Origin: UBA12087 sp964370815
GTDB taxonomy: Bacteria > Chloroflexota > Anaerolineae > Anaerolineales > Villigracilaceae
Length of the DNA stretch: 64,000 bases
Reading direction: 5' to 3'
NCBI GenBank assembly: GCA_964370815.1
Contig: CAYJKQ010000007.1
Span: 1-64,000, forward strand
Positions 56,304 through 64,000 of the stretch are shown here, piece by piece. The notes below the pieces were generated by a model. That model worked only from the letters and a program-made list of their open reading frames with translations. It ran no database searches and was not told the origin of the DNA. Positions within the stretch are counted from its first letter, which is position 1, and each line of letters opens with the position of its first letter. The translations under genes were made by a program, and so were the position numbers.

Positions 56304-57251
56304 ATGACGGATTTTGCAGCCACACTTGCACTACGGAAGAAAAAAGATAATATTTCCCGCCGCACCATTTTCATCATTTCGTTCCTGCCATTTGCGCTGA
56401 TTATTGCTGTAACGCTGGCTCTCTTGGTTCGTTCCTGGCCTATCCTGCAGCAATATTCACTCTGGGAATTATTAACCAGCACAAATTGGCATCCCATGCA
56501 GGCTCAATTTGGTTTTTTGCCATTTATCGCCGGCTCTTTCTGGGTCACCGCAGTAGGTGTGTTCCTGGCTGTGCCACCCTGCATCCTGACAGCCCTTTAC
56601 CTGTCTGAGTATGCCAGGCCAATCACCCGCACCATCCTCAAACCCCTGCTCGATGTACTGGCTGCCATTCCATCGGTTGTATATGGCGTTTGGGGTGTCA
56701 TTGTCATCGTACCCTTCGTTGGGGATGTTTTACGTCCGTTCTTGAGCGCTCATCTGGATTGGATTCCTTTATTCGCCTCGAACCAACCGACCGGCTACAG
56801 CATCCTTTCAGGGGGGATCGTGCTGGCGGTCATGATCGCACCTTTTATCATTGCTGTAACCTGCGAGGTGTTGAAAACTGCCCCGCAGGATTGGCGGCTT
56901 GCTTCTTTAGGCATCGGCGCCACCCGCTGGCAAACAGTTCGCCATATCATTTTCCGTCAGACCTTGCCAGGGATGATCGCGGGAGTGGTTTTCGCAACTT
57001 CACGTGCTTTTGGCGAGACAATGGCTGTCATGATGGTGGTCGGTAATGTCCCCAATCTGCCCACTTCCATTTTTGACCCCGCCTACCCTCTACCGGCGCT
57101 GATCGCCAATAACTATGGCGAGATGATGTCCATCCCGCTCTACGATGCTGCCCTGCTTGGCGCTGCCTTGGTCCTGCTGGTGATGGTCCTGATATTCAAT
57201 ATCTCATCCACGCTGGTCTTGCGGCGCATGTTGAGGAGTAATTGGTTATGA
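56304..57251 (+). CDS. pstC: Phosphate-type ABC transporter permease PstC
   Basis: About 315 residues from ATG 56304, with GGAGG three bases upstream; an in-frame ATG at 56271 lacks a site. Six membrane helices. The permease coupling motif is EVLKTAPQDWRLASLGIGAT followed by RWQTVRHII. LAAIPSVVYGVWG is the hallmark of PstC/PstA. It overlaps pstA by ATGA. Confidence 0.92.
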   Translation: MTDFAATLALRKKKDNISRRTIFIISFLPFALIIAVTLALLVRSWPILQQYSLWELLTSTNWHPMQAQFGFLPFIAGSFWVTAVGVFLAVPPCILTALYLSEYARPITRTILKPLLDVLAAIPSVVYGVWGVIVIVPFVGDVLRPFLSAHLDWIPLFASNQPTGYSILSGGIVLAVMIAPFIIAVTCEVLKTAPQDWRLASLGIGATRWQTVRHIIFRQTLPGMIAGVVFATSRAFGETMAVMMVVGNVPNLPTSIFDPAYPLPALIANNYGEMMSIPLYDAALLGAALVLLVMVLIFNISSTLVLRRMLRSNWL

Positions 57252-58108
57252 AATTCCGCTGGCAACCACGACATGTTGGCGAATTTATCGTCAGGATCCT
57301 GATGCTTTTTTCTTTTTCACTGGTCATCGCCAGTCTTGGTCTAATCTTGTGGACCGTGCTCTCGAAAGGCTTGCCTGCTCTGACCTGGGATATGGTCAGT
57401 CAGACCCCCAAAGGCGGCTTTTACCTTGGCAAGGAGGGTGGCATATTGAATGCCATCATCGGTTCACTTTATATGGCAGGTGGCGGCACGATCCTTGCGC
57501 TTGTTTTCAGTCTGCCTCTGGCGCTCTACCTTGAAACCTACCTGAACAAAACGCGCTGGGGGGATATGGTGCGGCTTTCGTTGGATGTTCTATGGGGTAT
57601 TCCCTCCATCGTTTATGGAGCCTTTGGTTTTACGATCATGCTCGCCTTGGGGTTGCGCGCCTCTCTGTTGGGTGGCATCCTTGTTCTGGCCTTATTGCAA
57701 CTTCCCATCATGACGCGCGCCATGGACGAAGTCATCCGACGTATGCCGCCTAACCTCGAGCATGCAGCTCTGGCTCTTGGTTCCACCCGGCTGGAGGTAG
57801 CCTCCCGAATAATCATTCGCCAGATGATGCCGGGAATTGTCAGCGCAATTTTGCTGGCTTTTGGGCGTGGCATTGGCGATGCTGCTTCGGTCCTGTTTAC
57901 CGCTGGTTTCACCGACCGGATTCCCACCTCATTGATGAGCCCAGCCGCTTCCTTGCCCTTGGCTGTTTTCTTCCAATTGAGCACACCTTTCCCCGAAGTG
58001 CAGCAACGCGCCTATGCCTCCGCTCTGGTATTGACGATCATTGTTTTGGTCATCAGCTTTGCTTCCCGCTGGCTTTCGAGCCTGGTCGGACGCCACACCA
58101 TAACCTAG
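57248..58108 (+). CDS. pstA: Phosphate-type ABC transporter permease PstA
   Basis: About 286 residues from ATG 57248, which overlaps the pstC stop, with GGAG nine bases upstream; a TTG at 57242 is less well placed. Six helices. LDVLWGIPSIVYGAFGF and EVIRRMPPNLEHAALALGST (EAA loop) mark the family. It pairs with PstC in the membrane channel. Confidence 0.92.
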   Translation: MKFRWQPRHVGEFIVRILMLFSFSLVIASLGLILWTVLSKGLPALTWDMVSQTPKGGFYLGKEGGILNAIIGSLYMAGGGTILALVFSLPLALYLETYLNKTRWGDMVRLSLDVLWGIPSIVYGAFGFTIMLALGLRASLLGGILVLALLQLPIMTRAMDEVIRRMPPNLEHAALALGSTRLEVASRIIIRQMMPGIVSAILLAFGRGIGDAASVLFTAGFTDRIPTSLMSPAASLPLAVFFQLSTPFPEVQQRAYASALVLTIIVLVISFASRWLSSLVGRHTIT

Positions 58109-58141
58109 AATTATTAATAATAGAACCCACAGGATAATCTT

Positions 58142-58897
58142 ATGACATATCATATTCAAGTTCGCAACCTGAATGCCTGGTACAACAACCAGCAAGTGCT
58201 CAACGATATCAACATTGAAATTCCCCGCAGGAAAATTACCGTCATCATGGGTCCATCAGGCTGCGGTAAAACCACCCTGCTTAAAGTATTTAACCGCTTT
58301 TTCGAGTTAACAGACAATACGCGTCTGGAGGGTGAAGTGCTCGTGGATGGGGAAAACATCTACGCCAGGGATATTGACCAGACTGAAGTGCGCAAACGGG
58401 TTGGCTTGCTTTCGCAGCGCCCTACTCCCTTGCCGATGTCCATTTATGACAATGTCGCCTATGGCATGCACATCCACCGTATGAAAAAAGATACCCGGGC
58501 TTACAAACATGCAGTACAGCATTATCTGGAATTGGCTGGTTTGTGGGAAGAGGTTGCCAATCGCTTGCACGACCCCGCCAACGCGCTCTCAATTGGGCAG
58601 CAGCAGCGCTTGTGTCTGGCGCGCGGCTTGGCGGTCGAACCGGAGATCATCCTTGGCGATGAACCAACCTCTGCCCTCGACCCGATCTCATCACAGCATA
58701 TCGAACACAAACTGCTCGAACTCAAAGAGAATTACACCACCGTCTTTGTGACCCACACCCTGCGTCAGGCCAAACGCCTGGCAGACCATGTGATCTTTAT
58801 GTACATGGGTGAGGTGGTCGAAGCTGGTCCGGCCAGGCAGGTCTTTGAGCAGCCCCAACAGGAGCGTACACGCGCCTACCTGGCAGGCGTATTCTAA
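58142..58897 (+). CDS. pstB: Phosphate-type ABC transporter ATPase PstB
   Basis: 251 residues. Walker A GPSGCGKTTLLK, Q-loop GLLSQRPTPLPMSIYDNVAY, Walker B IILGDEPTSALDP and the H-loop in VFVTHTLRQAKRLAD. The signature reads LSIGQQQRLCLARGLA, with Ile in place of the usual first Gly of LSGGQ. AGGATAATCTT precedes the ATG. It powers uptake through PstCA. The downstream gene region holds no phoU, which often ends pst operons. Confidence 0.92.
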   Translation: MTYHIQVRNLNAWYNNQQVLNDINIEIPRRKITVIMGPSGCGKTTLLKVFNRFFELTDNTRLEGEVLVDGENIYARDIDQTEVRKRVGLLSQRPTPLPMSIYDNVAYGMHIHRMKKDTRAYKHAVQHYLELAGLWEEVANRLHDPANALSIGQQQRLCLARGLAVEPEIILGDEPTSALDPISSQHIEHKLLELKENYTTVFVTHTLRQAKRLADHVIFMYMGEVVEAGPARQVFEQPQQERTRAYLAGVF

Positions 58898-58958
58898 ACA
58901 CCAGCACAGGAAAGTGCTGAAGAATACCAGGAAAAATCAGTAAAAACATGTTTAAATC

Positions 58959-59235
58959 GTAGGTTGGGTTGAGCGTATCCAAGGCTGCTAACATCAACAA
59001 ACAACAGAGCGAAACCCAACAGACAAAACTGTCATGCTGAGGAGCGAAGCGACGAAGCATCCCCTCATTACACAAATAATGAGATTATCACATGCACTCC
59101 CTGGCACCACCCGCCACACCGTCCCCCCTATCCCCTGTGGGTCGGAGACTTCGCCTGCGTCCTTGCAGCAGTTTTAGGTTGGGTTGAGCGTATCCCAGGA
59201 TGATATATCAACAAACCTTAGAGCGAAACCCAACA
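58959..59235. repeat. Two REP-like elements and linked repeats
   Basis: Elements at 58959-59021 and 59175-59235 (GTAGGTTGGGTTGAGCGTATC to GCGAAACCCAACA). Between them is the GTCATGCTGAGGAGCGAAGC repeat (59030-59065) and GC-rich repeat sequence (59105-59165). It fills the gap between pstB and cbiO, which converge here. Confidence 0.88.
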
Positions 59236-59245
59236 ATTGGGTTAC

Positions 59246-59956
59246 CTATGGTTTCTCAAGTCCGTGCGCTTTCAATAAGGTTTCTTCTGCCATCAGGTTG
59301 CGCGTCTCGCCATCAGCTACGATGCGACCCTCATCCATGATCACCATGCGCTCAAAAAGCTCATTCACCAGCGCCATGTCGTGCGTGGATACCAGCATGG
59401 TCAAAGGCAGGTCGCGCAGCAGGTTGATGAAGGCGCGCCGTGCACGCGGGTCCAACCCGGCGGTCGGTTCATCCAGCACCAGCACCTCGGGTTCCACCGA
59501 AAGCACCGTGGCGATTGCAATGCGCTTCTTCTCACCCATGCTCAGGTGGTGGGATACGCGCTTGGAATACCCTGTCATATTGACAGACGCCAGCGCTTTT
59601 TCCACACGTTTGGAAACCTCTTCGGGTGCCAGCCCCTGGTAAAGCGGTCCGTAAGCCACATCATCAAACACAGTCGGGGAAAAAAGTTGGTCATCCGGGT
59701 TCTGAAATACCAGCCCTACTTCAGCCCTGATCTTGCCCAGGTTCTTCTGCTCCATTGGCAGTCCGCAGACTGTCACCAGTCCCTTTCCTTTCAGGATCCC
59801 GTTAAGATGGAGAATAAGCGTGGATTTTCCAGCTCCGTTGGGTCCCACCAGTGCCACTTTCTCACAGGGGGCTATATTCAGCGTGATGTCCTGCAGAGCC
59901 GGGTGGCCGTCAGGATAAGCAAAGGATAGGTTCTCGATCTCGATTGAATGATGCAT
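59246..59956 (-). CDS. cbiO: Cobalt/nickel ECF transporter ATPase CbiO
   Basis: 236 residues. Walker A LVGPNGAGKSTL, Q-loop VGLVFQNPDDQLFSPTVFDD (typical of energy-coupling factor ATPases), signature LSMGEKKRIAIA and Walker B VLVLDEPTAGLDP. It drives the CbiMQ module. It starts 3 bases after cbiQ and is the last gene of the fur-cbiM-cbiQ-cbiO operon. A sequence close to a REP-like element abuts its stop. Confidence 0.93.
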   Translation of the reverse strand: MHHSIEIENLSFAYPDGHPALQDITLNIAPCEKVALVGPNGAGKSTLILHLNGILKGKGLVTVCGLPMEQKNLGKIRAEVGLVFQNPDDQLFSPTVFDDVAYGPLYQGLAPEEVSKRVEKALASVNMTGYSKRVSHHLSMGEKKRIAIATVLSVEPEVLVLDEPTAGLDPRARRAFINLLRDLPLTMLVSTHDMALVNELFERMVIMDEGRIVADGETRNLMAEETLLKAHGLEKP

Positions 59957-59959
59957 GCT

Positions 59960-60772
59960 TTAACCCCACCACAAGGTTCCAAATATAAGTAAGAGTCCAA
60001 GGAAGAAGATCCCCATCGCCAGGGTTAACCAGTTCAGGTTGCTGAAAGCTGGCAAAGGCAGTGTGCGCACCTCGCCATCGTAACCACGTGACAACATGGC
60101 AACATAGATCCGGTCACTGCGCTCAAATGCCCGCAGGAACAGATTGCCTGCCATACCGCCAGCCATCCGTGCCCGCCAGGCTACACTTCCTCCGATCTTT
60201 CTGCCTGGCTCTCCACTTTGACCGGAACGTGCCATTCGGGCTCGCATCAGCCGCAGCGCTTCATCGACCAGCACGAACAGGTAACGCCATGTCAACCCGA
60301 ACATGCCTACCAAAAGGCGCGGGATGCCGACTGCCCGCATGGCTTGCAGCAGCTCCGGAAACGGGGTCGATGCAGCCAGTACGATGGCAGCTTGGACAGA
60401 CAACCAGGATTTAAAAGCCACACTCACAAATCGTTCCAACCCCTGGCTGGAAGCTGTAAGCTGCCAGGGACCAACAGGTATTTCAAAGAGTGCCTGGCCC
60501 TTCATGGTGAAGATGACCGGGAGTGCTGCCAGCACAAAGGGCAGAGCCAGCACTGCCCGCTTCAAAACATAACCGATGCCCAGACCAGACAATATCTCCA
60601 CTGCCAGGATTACAGCCAGCAGAAAAATATACACTGGCCAGGCTGCCACGGGTGTCAAGGACGCCGTCAGGATGAAAGCCACCGTCAACACGAACTTTAT
60701 GCGTGCATCCAGGCTGTGGATGGGGCTTCTCAGGGACCGGTAGGGATCCAGAAAGTGAATGTGCATGATCAA
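59960..60772 (-). CDS. cbiQ: Cobalt/nickel ECF transporter T-component CbiQ
   Basis: 270 residues. About five membrane helices, the usual opening HFLDPYRSLRSPIHSLDARIKF, and the two coupling motifs with the Ala-Arg-Gly type patterns (LMRARMARSG and ERSDRIYVAMLSRGYDGE). It links the substrate component CbiM to the ATPase CbiO. Its ATG overlaps the cbiM stop by 4 bases. Confidence 0.92.
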   Translation of the reverse strand: MIMHIHFLDPYRSLRSPIHSLDARIKFVLTVAFILTASLTPVAAWPVYIFLLAVILAVEILSGLGIGYVLKRAVLALPFVLAALPVIFTMKGQALFEIPVGPWQLTASSQGLERFVSVAFKSWLSVQAAIVLAASTPFPELLQAMRAVGIPRLLVGMFGLTWRYLFVLVDEALRLMRARMARSGQSGEPGRKIGGSVAWRARMAGGMAGNLFLRAFERSDRIYVAMLSRGYDGEVRTLPLPAFSNLNWLTLAMGIFFLGLLLIFGTLWWG

Positions 60773-61749
60773 TCCTGCTGCTGCGGGTGCTCGTGTTGGG
60801 ATTCATTACGGCTGCGACGCAAGAAAGCCGCACCCAGCGCCACCCCGAAAACGAGCAACACACCCAGTATGCCTGCCACGATGGTCGCCAGGTTTTGGTT
60901 CGAGATGCCGGGGAAGATGTAATCGGGCATGATTTCATAAAGAGGCGCCCGGACAGCATCAAGAAAACCATTCTGCTCAGCCACCCACTCCAATCCGTCG
61001 GGATGAGCCGATGCCAGCGGGGAAAGGATCGCCAGGAAAGCTGCTATTGCCAGTCCTCCGATCCAGATGGCTTTGCCACCCTTTGGTTCTGCTTCGCTGA
61101 TGTGCAGCAGGTCACGCCGCGCTGAATACAGAAAAACCAGTGCACCGAAAGTGATCAGTCCCTCACCCACACCGATGATCATGTGGATCCCACCCATCGC
61201 CGGGACAGCAATATTTGCCGGTGAGGTCCCTGAAAGGGAAAGTTGCAATGCGGCAGCCAGAGAGGCGATCACGATCGAAAACCAGGCTGCCACACCGCCT
61301 CCCACAAAGATACCCCACGATCTACCACGCGCCATTTTCAAGATACTGGTGTAAATGAAGTAGGAGACTGTCACACCAATGACGCCCATATTAAACAGGT
61401 TTGTGCCCAGGGCGAGCAACCCGCCGTCCTGGAAGATCAGCGCTTGAATGCTGACCACGGTTGTCATTACGATCATGGCTGCCCAGGGACCCAGCAGGAT
61501 GGTTGCCAGGGTTGCCCCCAGCAAATGACCAGAGGTGCCGCCTGCTACCGTGAAGTTCAGCATCTGCCCGGCGAAGATGGCTGCTGCCAGGACACCCATC
61601 AGGGGCATCTGGCGTTCACCCAGGTCCTTGCCAACACGCTTCAGGGCAATTGCCAGGGCCAGGATGGATAACACCCAAAAAATCACCGATATCATGGTGG
61701 AGAGAAATCCATCCGGTATGTGCATGGGTTGAAGTGGGGAATACGACAT
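60769..61749 (-). CDS. cbiM: Cobalt/nickel transporter substrate component CbiM with PDGLE domain
   Basis: 326 residues. Residues 1-220 are CbiM/NikM. MHIPDGFLS stands at residue 9; its Met-His pair binds Ni or Co when N-terminal in mature NikM. TSGHLLGATLATILLGPWAA and GGIHMIIGVGEGLIT follow. The C-terminal part (about 225-326) has HPDGLEWVAEQNGFL and one more helix, i.e. a fused PDGLE or CbiN-like domain. GGAGG supports the ATG at 61749, so eight residues precede the metal-binding Met unless they are removed. No cobalamin riboswitch was seen; a Fur-family regulator is the first gene of the operon. Confidence 0.92.
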   Translation of the reverse strand: MSYSPLQPMHIPDGFLSTMISVIFWVLSILALAIALKRVGKDLGERQMPLMGVLAAAIFAGQMLNFTVAGGTSGHLLGATLATILLGPWAAMIVMTTVVSIQALIFQDGGLLALGTNLFNMGVIGVTVSYFIYTSILKMARGRSWGIFVGGGVAAWFSIVIASLAAALQLSLSGTSPANIAVPAMGGIHMIIGVGEGLITFGALVFLYSARRDLLHISEAEPKGGKAIWIGGLAIAAFLAILSPLASAHPDGLEWVAEQNGFLDAVRAPLYEIMPDYIFPGISNQNLATIVAGILGVLLVFGVALGAAFLRRSRNESQHEHPQQQD

Positions 61750-61759
61750 GCAGATCCTC

Positions 61760-62188
61760 CTATTTGGTATTATTCTGACAGTCCGGACATAGCCCGAAGA
61801 AGGTCACATGACTGGTGTCCAGATGGTAACCGCTTTCTGCTTCCAGTTGTTCGAACAGTTTTTTCAGCACGGTATGTTCGAGCTCTATGCTGCTGTTGCA
61901 GGCATGACAGATCAGGTGATGATGCTCATGCCCGGAAATTTCGTAGACCAGGTGCCCGCTTGAATTCTGTGTGGAATGGATCATCGCATTTTGTGCCAGG
62001 AATTCCAGGGTGCGATATACAGTTGCCTCGGTCAATCCTGGGATGCTTTGGGAGGCGCTTGTAAATATTTCCACCGGGGAGAGATGCCCTTTGGCATCAT
62101 GGATGATCTGCAGGATAGCCTGGCGTTGGGGGGTCATCCGGAAACCGCGCTTGCGCAGTTCCTGGGTACGGTGCTGGGTACAGGTCAT
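61760..62188 (-). CDS. Fur-family metalloregulator
   Basis: 142 residues. A winged helix (RKRGFRMTPQRQAILQIIHD; SIPGLTEATVYRTLEFLAQ) is followed by the dimer and metal domain. HEHHHLICHAC, ELEHTVLKKLFEQLEAESGY and FFGLCPDCQ carry His ligands and two CxxC pairs for structural zinc. It lies 10 bases ahead of cbiM in the same operon, so it probably controls Co or Ni uptake (Nur-like). Zur or Fur specificity cannot be excluded from sequence alone. Confidence 0.92.
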   Translation of the reverse strand: MTCTQHRTQELRKRGFRMTPQRQAILQIIHDAKGHLSPVEIFTSASQSIPGLTEATVYRTLEFLAQNAMIHSTQNSSGHLVYEISGHEHHHLICHACNSSIELEHTVLKKLFEQLEAESGYHLDTSHVTFFGLCPDCQNNTK

Positions 62189-62200
62189 AGAGTTTTTTCC

Positions 62201-62222
62201 TTATTGCAATTAGTATCAATAA
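62201..62222 (-). promoter_or_regulatory. Probable Fur-family operator
   Basis: TTATTG and CAATAA arms separated by 10 AT-rich bases, 13 bases ahead of the regulator gene, next to a TATACT -10 candidate (62230-62225). Its place suggests self-regulation of the operon. Confidence 0.5.
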
Positions 62223-62304
62223 CAAGTATATACAATGATTCGGTTTTTGTATAGATACAAAATTTGTAACTATCAAGCCAGGACCTTGAGAATGCCAAAC
62301 AAAA

Positions 62305-62400
62305 CCTGTCATGCTGAGAAGCGAAGCGCCGAAGCATCTCCCCATTACACAAATAATGAGATCCTCACCTGCACTGCGTTCCAGCGCAAGTGTCGATCGA
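62305..62400. repeat. Interspersed repeats in the fur-acyltransferase gap
   Basis: GTCATGCTGAGAAGCGAAGC (62308-62327), then ACACAAATAATGAGATCCTC and CTGCACTGCGTTCCAGCGCA (62371-62390). All have copies elsewhere in the window. The remaining gap to 62559 has no gene. Confidence 0.75.
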
Positions 62401-62559
62401 AAAAAAGTTACCTCTAGGTTCTGAGTAGTATCAGGATTTCTCCTTTGCTCGATCTTAGATTACAGCCATAACCATAACTGATTAAGAGGGTTATTACTGT
62501 ATAATCACAAGTCTTGCACGAAAGTTCTTTCTTTATATCCCTGAAAATAAGGCTATCCA

Positions 62560-63249
62560 TTGATCAATAAATTGGTTTACAAATTGAGCACGGGAATTAT
62601 CCGTCTCTATGCACGCCTTATGTTAAACATCGACATCCAATGGCAGCAGGATCTGCCGGTGGGACCAAAGATCTTTGCCGCCAACCACCCCAGTGCCACA
62701 GACCCATTTCTGATTCACCTGGTATCCCGCCAACCGGTCAGCGTCTGCATCACGGACAGTGCTTTTTCGGTGCCGGTTCTGGGCGCCTTTATGCGCTACC
62801 TGCGCCAGATATCGGTTTCTCCCGGGCAGGGGCAGGTCACCCTGGATAAAGTCAACCAGAGGTTGGCAGACGGTCATGCTGTTGCCATCTTTCCCGAGGG
62901 ATTGGTCAGCCCGCATGAGGGGGGCTCCCATGAACCACGCTCCGGTGTAGCCCGCCTGGCGTTGGGAACAGGTGTCCCGGTCGTCCCGGTCGGTATCTCC
63001 TTGCTGCGCCATCGCAGTACCCGCATCACCTCCGGCATCAGCGGTAAACAGACCACCGCCTGGTGGTACCTGCGTGGTCCCTACGTGGTCACGGTCGGCA
63101 CACCCATCCAATTTGAAGGCAGCTGCGAAGATCGTGAGCAGGTAAAATCTGTTGCCAGGCGGCTCATGGAAAGCATCCACACCCTGGCGGCAGAAAGCGA
63201 ACAACGCCTGCGCCGCAAAAAAGGCTGGTCTTCGTCATCCTTAGGTTGA
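62560..63249 (+). CDS. 1-acylglycerol-3-phosphate acyltransferase-like protein (PlsC family)
   Basis: 229 residues from TTG 62560, with AAGG upstream. The acyltransferase motifs are NHPSATDP (NHx4D), FPEGLVSPHEGG (FPEG) and VPVVPVGI. An N-terminal hydrophobic segment attaches it to the membrane. It would acylate a glycerol-phosphate or related acceptor in phospholipid synthesis. The exact substrate is unknown. It stands alone. Confidence 0.87.
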   Translation: MINKLVYKLSTGIIRLYARLMLNIDIQWQQDLPVGPKIFAANHPSATDPFLIHLVSRQPVSVCITDSAFSVPVLGAFMRYLRQISVSPGQGQVTLDKVNQRLADGHAVAIFPEGLVSPHEGGSHEPRSGVARLALGTGVPVVPVGISLLRHRSTRITSGISGKQTTAWWYLRGPYVVTVGTPIQFEGSCEDREQVKSVARRLMESIHTLAAESEQRLRRKKGWSSSSLG

Positions 63250-63554
63250 CCCGCCAATTTCTACCATCCCAACCCTCCCCGGAGCGATTTTGTTCAAAGA
63301 TCAGTCTCCTCCTGGGCGCAAAACCTGATTTCAGAGAAAAAGACAGCTAACAGCTTTGATAATTCTCCCCAAATACCGCGAAATATCATATAATGGTAAA
63401 TGGGTTTCCACCGATTATCATCAGGTGGTATACTCGCTCCTGGAGTTGACTCCCGTTCTGAGGATCGTTCCACCTGTCAGGGGGTCTCAAACCTGTCAGG
63501 AAAAACCTGAAACAAATCCGCCGATAAAAACCTGATATACACGAAGGCATTTTT
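63250..63554. other. Gene-free region
   Basis: About 305 bases. It contains ACCTGTCAGGGGG and ACCTGTCAGGAAAAACCTGA half-repeats near 63473-63510, and no gene or member of the large repeat families. Confidence 0.5.
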
Positions 63555-64000
63555 ATGGTGTTGAAAAAAGAACGCATGCTGAAAACACTGAAGAACCTGG
63601 CAGGTTTCAGTTTGCATTTAATGCGCCTTTCCATGCCTGTTGTCTTTATGCTGGCTTTCCTGCCTGCAGCCATGTTTTTGAGCGAACCCGCTCTCGCCTC
63701 GGAAACCGATCCACCCCGTGGCGTGGAGGAGACCATAGTCACCGCATTGGCTTCGCACTGGCAGTTGCTGAAATGGGCGGATGATGAATTGGTGTGCGAG
63801 CTCTATCTGCGGCACGACCGCTGGCCGGATTATAGCGATGTCGTCACCTCCTGCGGCGCGGCAGTCTGGACGGAGTGGAGCAAAACGCCCACGTGTCCGA
63901 ACACGACGCCCGGTGAAGCTACCACCCCCTGCAAGGGATTGTACCTGATCTATATCGACCGGGTCTCCAGGGAATTTGTGGTGCAGGTGGCTGTGCCCGG
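63555..64000 (+). CDS. Secreted protein, truncated by the window edge
   Basis: An open frame from ATG 63555 runs off the end of the window after 148 codons. AAGG lies upstream. Residues about 20-50 form a signal peptide or anchor (RLSMPVVFMLAFLPAAMFL, then cleavage near ALAS). The exported part begins ETDPPRGVEETIVTALAS and contains several Cys (DELVCELYL, SCGAAVW, PTCPN, PCKG). Family not recognised from this fragment. Confidence 0.75.
   Translation, partial: MVLKKERMLKTLKNLAGFSLHLMRLSMPVVFMLAFLPAAMFLSEPALASETDPPRGVEETIVTALASHWQLLKWADDELVCELYLRHDRWPDYSDVVTSCGAAVWTEWSKTPTCPNTTPGEATTPCKGLYLIYIDRVSREFVVQVAVP

Noticed and set aside
62189..62300. Cobalamin riboswitch ahead of the cbiMQO operon
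   Set aside because: The leader before the regulator gene is too short and lacks the conserved B12-box sequence; a Fur-type palindrome is present instead.

Overview
The window looks like a chromosomal segment of an anaerobic member of the Chloroflexota, most likely class Anaerolineae. This is inferred from gene content, not from a marker alignment. Supporting signs are pyruvate:ferredoxin oxidoreductase, a formate dehydrogenase of the NAD-linked NuoEF type, many lipoproteins with Thr/Pro-rich spacers after the lipobox Cys, a coaE-cdaA-cdaR group, and long intergenic spaces filled with interspersed palindromic repeats. No rRNA, tRNA, phage, IS transposase or CRISPR array was seen.

Layout. 0.3-12.4 kb: secreted M23/PA14 protein, dihydroorotate-dehydrogenase-like protein plus PFOR, Nudix hydrolase, two LysM lipoproteins and a membrane protein. 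13.0-15.3 kb: a RelE-type toxin-antitoxin pair behind a four-fold GTAC repeat, and a HEAT-repeat protein. 15.7-22.4 kb: coaE-cdaA-cdaR (CoA synthesis and c-di-AMP signalling), a tandem repeat array, der, and a DNA polymerase IV with a YHS-like tail. 22.4-28.8 kb: repeat-rich DNA with lipoproteins, a RIO-type kinase behind a structured leader, and a toroid-fold protein. 29.2-36.6 kb: a diguanylate cyclase, a ferritin-like protein and formate dehydrogenase fdhB-fdhA. 37-44 kb: methyltransferase, TerC, an MrfA-like helicase, a WD40 lipoprotein and a peroxiredoxin-glutaredoxin fusion. 44.4-50.3 kb: META lipoprotein, methyltransferase, DUF711, SpoU methyltransferase and infC-rpmI-rplT. 50.7-58.9 kb: a second diguanylate cyclase, a PD40 beta-propeller lipoprotein, and an Rrf2 regulator with a PstSCAB-type transporter. 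59-64 kb: fur-cbiMQO metal uptake, an acyltransferase and the start of a secreted protein.

The most important reading is that two genes are selenoprotein genes that ordinary gene calling breaks. The formate dehydrogenase alpha subunit (32106-34883, minus) has an in-frame TGA exactly at the metal-ligand Sec/Cys position. It is followed 11 nt later by a GC-rich hairpin with the GGUC loop known from E. coli fdhF. The peroxiredoxin (43350-44117, plus) has TGA at the peroxidatic Cys position. The organism should therefore make selenocysteine; the Sec machinery is not in this window.

Regulatory DNA is unusually readable. A TTGACA-17-TATACT promoter with a perfect 29-bp palindrome precedes the Rrf2 gene, and a near copy sits in the pstS promoter. 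A leader with a 21-codon ORF, Shine-Dalgarno/anti-Shine-Dalgarno pairing and two terminator-like hairpins precedes the RIO kinase gene. infC appears to start at ATC. The intergenic DNA carries about 19 copies of a ~62-bp element bounded by GTTGGGTT and AACCCAAC, several other repeat families, a 340-bp near-perfect duplication, and a 134-bp duplicated fragment of the ferritin-like gene.
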